A stretch of 8,476 bases of DNA from Candidatus Aerophobota bacterium (lineage in GTDB: Bacteria; Aerophobota; Aerophobia; Aerophobales; AE-B3A): NCBI GenBank assembly GCA_030610725.1, contig JAUWRE010000035.1:1-8476 (forward strand), in the 5' to 3' direction. The notes beneath the pieces were generated by a model. The model was not told where the DNA came from and made no database searches. It saw only the letters and a list, made by a program, of their open reading frames with translations. The first letter of the stretch is position 1, and each line of letters starts with the position of its first letter. This document shows positions 6,128-8,476 of the stretch, piece after piece. The position numbers were made by a program, and so were the translations under genes.

Positions 6128-7478
6128 GAAAAACCTCTTTCATTAGTTTTTCTTCCACAAAGTTAGTATAGAAATCGCCTTTTCTAAAATGTTCGTTTTC
6201 TAATACATATTGATGAAAGGGAATGGTCGTTTTTACTCCTTCAATAACAAATTCCTCTAAAGCCCGTTTCATTCGAACTATTGCCTCTTCTCTATCTCTC
6301 CCCCAGGTAATAAGCTTGGCTAGTAAAGAATCATAAAAGGAGGGAATACGATAACCGGAAAAAATATGGGTATCTATCCTAATGCCCGGACCACCAGGAA
6401 GATGGAAAGAACTAATCTTTCCTGGACAAGAGATAAAATTCCTTGCTGGGTCCTCTGCATTAATACGACACTCCAGGGAAACTCCTTCCATCTTTATATC
6501 TTTCTGATTATAAGGAAGGTTCTCTCCACTGGCGATTCTAATTTGATCCTTAACTATATCTCTGCCAGTAACCATCTCCGTTACCGGATGTTCTACCTGA
6601 AGTCGGGTGTTCATCTCCATAAAATAGAATCTCTTTTTTTCATCTACCAAAAATTCCACTGTTCCCGCCCCTCTATAACCAAGTTCTTTGGTTACTCTAA
6701 CAGCAATTTCTCCCATCTCTTTTCGCAAAGATTCATCCAGGACAACAGAGGGAGACTCCTCTATTAGTTTCTGATACCTTCTCTGAATGGAACAATCTCT
6801 CTCTCCAAAGTGAAGAGCTTTGCCAGAGCCATCAACTAATACCTGGAACTCAATATGCCTTGCTTTATCCAGGTATTTTTCCATGTATAGGCCTGACCTC
6901 CCGAAGGAAGTTTTCGCCTCCTGCTGAGCCAAATCAAAGAGAACATCCATATCCTTCTTTTCCCAAACTGCGCGCATACCTCTGCCTCCCCCTCCTGAAA
7001 CAGCTTTTAGAATTATGGGGTAGCCAATACGCGCAGCCAATCTAGAAGCCTGAGATCTATTTTCTACTATTTCTTCCAGGCCAGGAATTATAGGAATACC
7101 CTTTTGAGCTAAAGTATTACGAGCCTCTACTTTATTTCCCAATTTTCTGATTACTTCCGGAGTAGGTCCAATAAACTCTATACCTGAAGAACGACAGACC
7201 TCAGCAAATTGTTCATTTTCGGCTAAAAAACCATATCCGGGATGAATAGCTTCTGCTCCCGCTATTTCAGCCGCACTGATTATACGAGGAACATTAAGAT
7301 AGCTCTCCGCTGGTTCCTGAGGACCAACACAAATAGCCTCATCAGCAAACTTTACTGGAAGGGAGTGTTCATCTTCTTTAGAGAAAACCGCCACTGTTTC
7401 TACTCCCAGCTCCTTACAAGCTCTTATTATACGAAGAGCGATCTCGCCTCGATTAGCAATAAGAATTCTACTAAACAC
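6120..7478 (-). CDS. accC: Biotin carboxylase subunit of acetyl-CoA carboxylase
   Basis: A full-length ATP-grasp biotin carboxylase of 452 residues. It catalyses ATP- and bicarbonate-dependent carboxylation of biotin on AccB, the first half-reaction of malonyl-CoA synthesis for fatty acids. Visible landmarks: N-terminal ILIANRGEIALRIIRAC; IHPGYGFLAEN; GNKVEAR with Lys116; the glycine-rich ATP loop SGGGGRGM (161-168) preceded by Lys158; ERDCSIQRRYQKLIEESPS; Glu275 and Glu288 as metal ligands; MEMNTRLQVEHPVTE with Arg292; and Arg338. All expected catalytic residues appear present. The start is GTG, immediately following the accB stop (TAGGTG), with GAAGGAG inside the end of accB. The end overlaps the Asp23-family gene. 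The carboxyltransferase genes (accA, accD) are not in the window. Confidence 0.97.
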   Translation of the reverse strand: MFSRILIANRGEIALRIIRACKELGVETVAVFSKEDEHSLPVKFADEAICVGPQEPAESYLNVPRIISAAEIAGAEAIHPGYGFLAENEQFAEVCRSSGIEFIGPTPEVIRKLGNKVEARNTLAQKGIPIIPGLEEIVENRSQASRLAARIGYPIILKAVSGGGGRGMRAVWEKKDMDVLFDLAQQEAKTSFGRSGLYMEKYLDKARHIEFQVLVDGSGKALHFGERDCSIQRRYQKLIEESPSVVLDESLRKEMGEIAVRVTKELGYRGAGTVEFLVDEKKRFYFMEMNTRLQVEHPVTEMVTGRDIVKDQIRIASGENLPYNQKDIKMEGVSLECRINAEDPARNFISCPGKISSFHLPGGPGIRIDTHIFSGYRIPSFYDSLLAKLITWGRDREEAIVRMKRALEEFVIEGVKTTIPFHQYVLENEHFRKGDFYTNFVEEKLMKEVFHD

Positions 7479-7934
7479 CTATTCTCCTTCTTCTATCAAA
7501 AACAACTCCTGGTCATATTCCACAGGATGTCCATTCTTTACCGTAATTTCTTTGATTTTACCCTCAACATCCGAGGTTATCTCATTCATCACTTTCATAG
7601 CCTCAATAATACAGAGAGTCTCTCCCACTTCCACCCTGTCCCCTACCTCTGCAAAAGGTTCCTCTTCTGGAGAAGGGCTTCTATAAAAAGTTCCCACTAA
7701 AGGCGAATTCACAGAAAAGAATTTTTTCCCTTCCTTCTCTTTCTTCCTTTTCCTTTCCTTCTCTTCTATTCTCTTATCTTCAATAATAGAGTCACTCTTT
7801 CTCTCAGCAATGGCACCTTTTTCTTTTCTCCCTTTAGTTAATCTGAATCTAGTCTTCCCCTCCTCTATTTCTAACTCAGAAAGAGAAGAGGATTCGAAAA
7901 TTTTAATGACTTTCTTAAGCTGCTTAATGTCCAT
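7479..7934 (-). CDS. accB: Biotin carboxyl carrier protein of acetyl-CoA carboxylase
   Basis: A 151-residue carrier protein. The N-terminus ([26 protein letters not shown]) is the usual BCCP start helix, and the C-terminal biotinyl domain (about 74-150) contains [18 protein letters not shown] and the biotinylation motif EAMKVMNE, with Lys114 as the modified residue. FVEVGD-like [20 protein letters not shown] is conserved, including the region that forms the BCCP 'thumb'. The linker (about 36-71) is strongly charged, rich in Lys, Glu and Arg, rather than the usual Ala/Pro-rich linker. The start is ATG with AAAAGGGA seven bases upstream. The stop TAG directly abuts the GTG of accC. The enzyme works with AccC and with a carboxyltransferase encoded elsewhere. 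Confidence 0.96.
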   Translation of the reverse strand: MDIKQLKKVIKIFESSSLSELEIEEGKTRFRLTKGRKEKGAIAERKSDSIIEDKRIEEKERKRKKEKEGKKFFSVNSPLVGTFYRSPSPEEEPFAEVGDRVEVGETLCIIEAMKVMNEITSDVEGKIKEITVKNGHPVEYDQELFLIEEGE

Positions 7935-7974
7935 TGTTTAATCCCTTTTCTCTGGAGTAAACCTTATTTCTGAG

Positions 7975-8002
7975 ATTGCTTCGGGATTTCATCCCTCGCA
8001 AT
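7975..8002. repeat. CATTGCGAG-type dispersed palindrome
   Basis: On the plus strand ATTGC-TTC-GGGAT-TTC-ATCCC-TC-GCAAT: two 5-bp stems separated by a small internal loop, with a three-base loop. It is flanked by GAG and GAC. The ends (GTCATTGCGAG on one strand, GAGATTGCTTCG on the other) match, from memory, a palindromic repeat that is scattered between genes in many unrelated bacteria. Its function is unknown. Confidence 0.7.
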
Positions 8003-8023
8003 GACGTGCTTCACTGAGCATTT

Positions 8024-8051
8024 ACCAATTAACCAATCCACCAATTAACCA
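8024..8051. repeat. ACCAATTAACCA short direct repeat
   Basis: Two exact 12-base copies, 8024-8035 and 8040-8051, four bases apart. They are followed by related but weaker units (AACCATTCACCATTCAC, 8057-8073). Confidence 0.75.
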
Positions 8052-8103
8052 TTTAAAACCATTCACCATTCACTGGTATTTACCACTATGGCTTTACATT
8101 TTT

Positions 8104-8152
8104 CGTTTTACGCTTTTCACTATACGCTATCCGCTAAACGCTATACGCTGTG
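8104..8152. repeat. Seven degenerate heptamer repeats (CGCTATA type)
   Basis: The 49 bases split evenly into seven units: CGTTTTA, CGCTTTT, CACTATA, CGCTATC, CGCTAAA, CGCTATA, CGCTGTG. The array ends two bases before the efp stop codon. The strict 7-base period resembles heptanucleotide tandem repeats described in cyanobacteria and also seen in other genomes. It is not a CRISPR: there are no spacers. Confidence 0.75.
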
Positions 8153-8153
8153 T

Positions 8154-8476
8154 TTATGCTTTTCCCGCATACTCTTTTGACCTTGTATCTATACGGACCA
8201 TATCTCCCTCTTTTATAAAAAGAGGAACTGATAGGTCATAACCAGATTCCAAAGTTACCGATTTGCTAGCTGAACCTACCGTATCTCCCCTAACTCCGGG
8301 AGCAGCTTTTTTTACCCTGAGCTCTACAAAAATAGGAATTTCTATTCCTATTACTTCGTCTTCGTATAATTGCATAGTCACTTCCATGTTCTCCTTAAGA
8401 AAATTTGTTTTCTCACCCAGGTTTGTGCCAGGAATAATCTTATCCTCAAAAGTTTCTAAATCCATGAAATGAAAAT
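8154..8476 (-). CDS. efp: Elongation factor P, C-terminal part (5' end outside the window)
   Basis: About 107 C-terminal residues of EF-P, which helps ribosomes through proline-rich stretches. The visible part covers the middle OB domain and the C-terminal OB domain: FHFMDLETFED, then LKENMEVTMQLYEDEVIGIEIP, the family signature region VKKAAPGVRGDTVGSASKSVTLESG, and the usual ending VPLFIKEGDMVRIDTRSKEYAGKA. The ATG at 8463-8465 is internal, because the frame is open upstream and the preceding Phe-His-Phe fits EF-P. The N-terminal KOW-like domain with the modified residue of the loop lies outside the window. It is upstream of accB in the same direction, as in many Firmicutes, but separated here by the repeat-rich gap. 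Confidence 0.96.
   Translation of the reverse strand, partial: FHFMDLETFEDKIIPGTNLGEKTNFLKENMEVTMQLYEDEVIGIEIPIFVELRVKKAAPGVRGDTVGSASKSVTLESGYDLSVPLFIKEGDMVRIDTRSKEYAGKA

Larger units (their letters stand above)
7935..8153. other. Repeat-rich 219-bp gap between efp and accB
   Basis: No reading frame of note. The gap holds, from the accB side, a CATTGCGAG-type palindrome, an ACCAATTAACCA duplication grading into ATTCACC repeats, and seven degenerate heptamers ending next to the efp stop codon. I see no convincing terminator and no clear sigma-70 promoter, although a promoter for the acc genes could lie here. Confidence 0.7.

Noticed and set aside
7242..7700. Plus-strand open frame opposite accB and accC
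   Set aside because: It lies antisense to two clearly conserved genes, has low-complexity composition and no recognisable domain.
8104..8152. CRISPR-like array
   Set aside because: The units are 7 bases long and contiguous, without spacers.
8463..8465. ATG as the true start of a short 103-residue protein
   Set aside because: The sequence from here matches the middle of EF-P and the frame remains open to the window edge.

Overview
The window is a compact block of bacterial genes that all read on the minus strand. In transcription order, from high to low coordinates, they are: the 3' part of efp, accB, accC, an Asp23-family gene, an AmaP-like gene, a very large secreted protein, a GspG-like pseudopilin, an SMP-30/gluconolactonase-family gene, a GspH/FimT-like pseudopilin, and the first 15 codons of a gene that is probably a Thi4-type thiazole synthase. 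Most neighbours overlap or lie within about 15 bp of each other. I see no clear terminator or tRNA, and no rRNA.

The outer-membrane-type beta-barrel ending in phenylalanine and the two type II secretion/type IV pilus-like pseudopilins point to a diderm (two-membrane) bacterium. The accB-accC-asp23-amaP order is better known from Firmicutes. AT-rich genes (about 40% GC by eye), several dispersed palindromic repeats in the gaps and the Thi4-like start suggest an uncultivated diderm lineage, for example an Omnitrophota- or Aerophobota-like group. That placement is a guess; the sequence alone does not settle it.

Region 5265-8476 is housekeeping: translation elongation factor P, then the biotin carrier and biotin carboxylase of acetyl-CoA carboxylase, then two proteins that share an Asp23-like module, one soluble and one membrane-anchored. 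The 219-bp gap between efp and accB is packed with repeats: a CATTGCGAG-type palindrome, an imperfect ACCAATTAACCA repeat and seven degenerate heptamers.

Region 1-5253 is cell-surface oriented. The 949-residue protein joins a signal peptide, an HEFTH zinc-metalloprotease domain, a six-repeat TolB-like propeller and an Omp85/BamA-like barrel. It is followed by two pseudopilins that probably belong to one secretion or pilus-like machine. Between the pseudopilin genes sits an SMP-30 gene that is richer in G+C and is framed by a 43-bp direct repeat (41/43 identical) containing a hairpin. It looks like an inserted and perhaps excisable cassette. A second GC-rich, strongly palindromic stretch lies inside the N-terminal extension of the GspG-like reading frame.

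The most unusual items are the protease-propeller-barrel fusion, the repeat-flanked lactonase cassette, and the structured insert in the pseudopilin leader.
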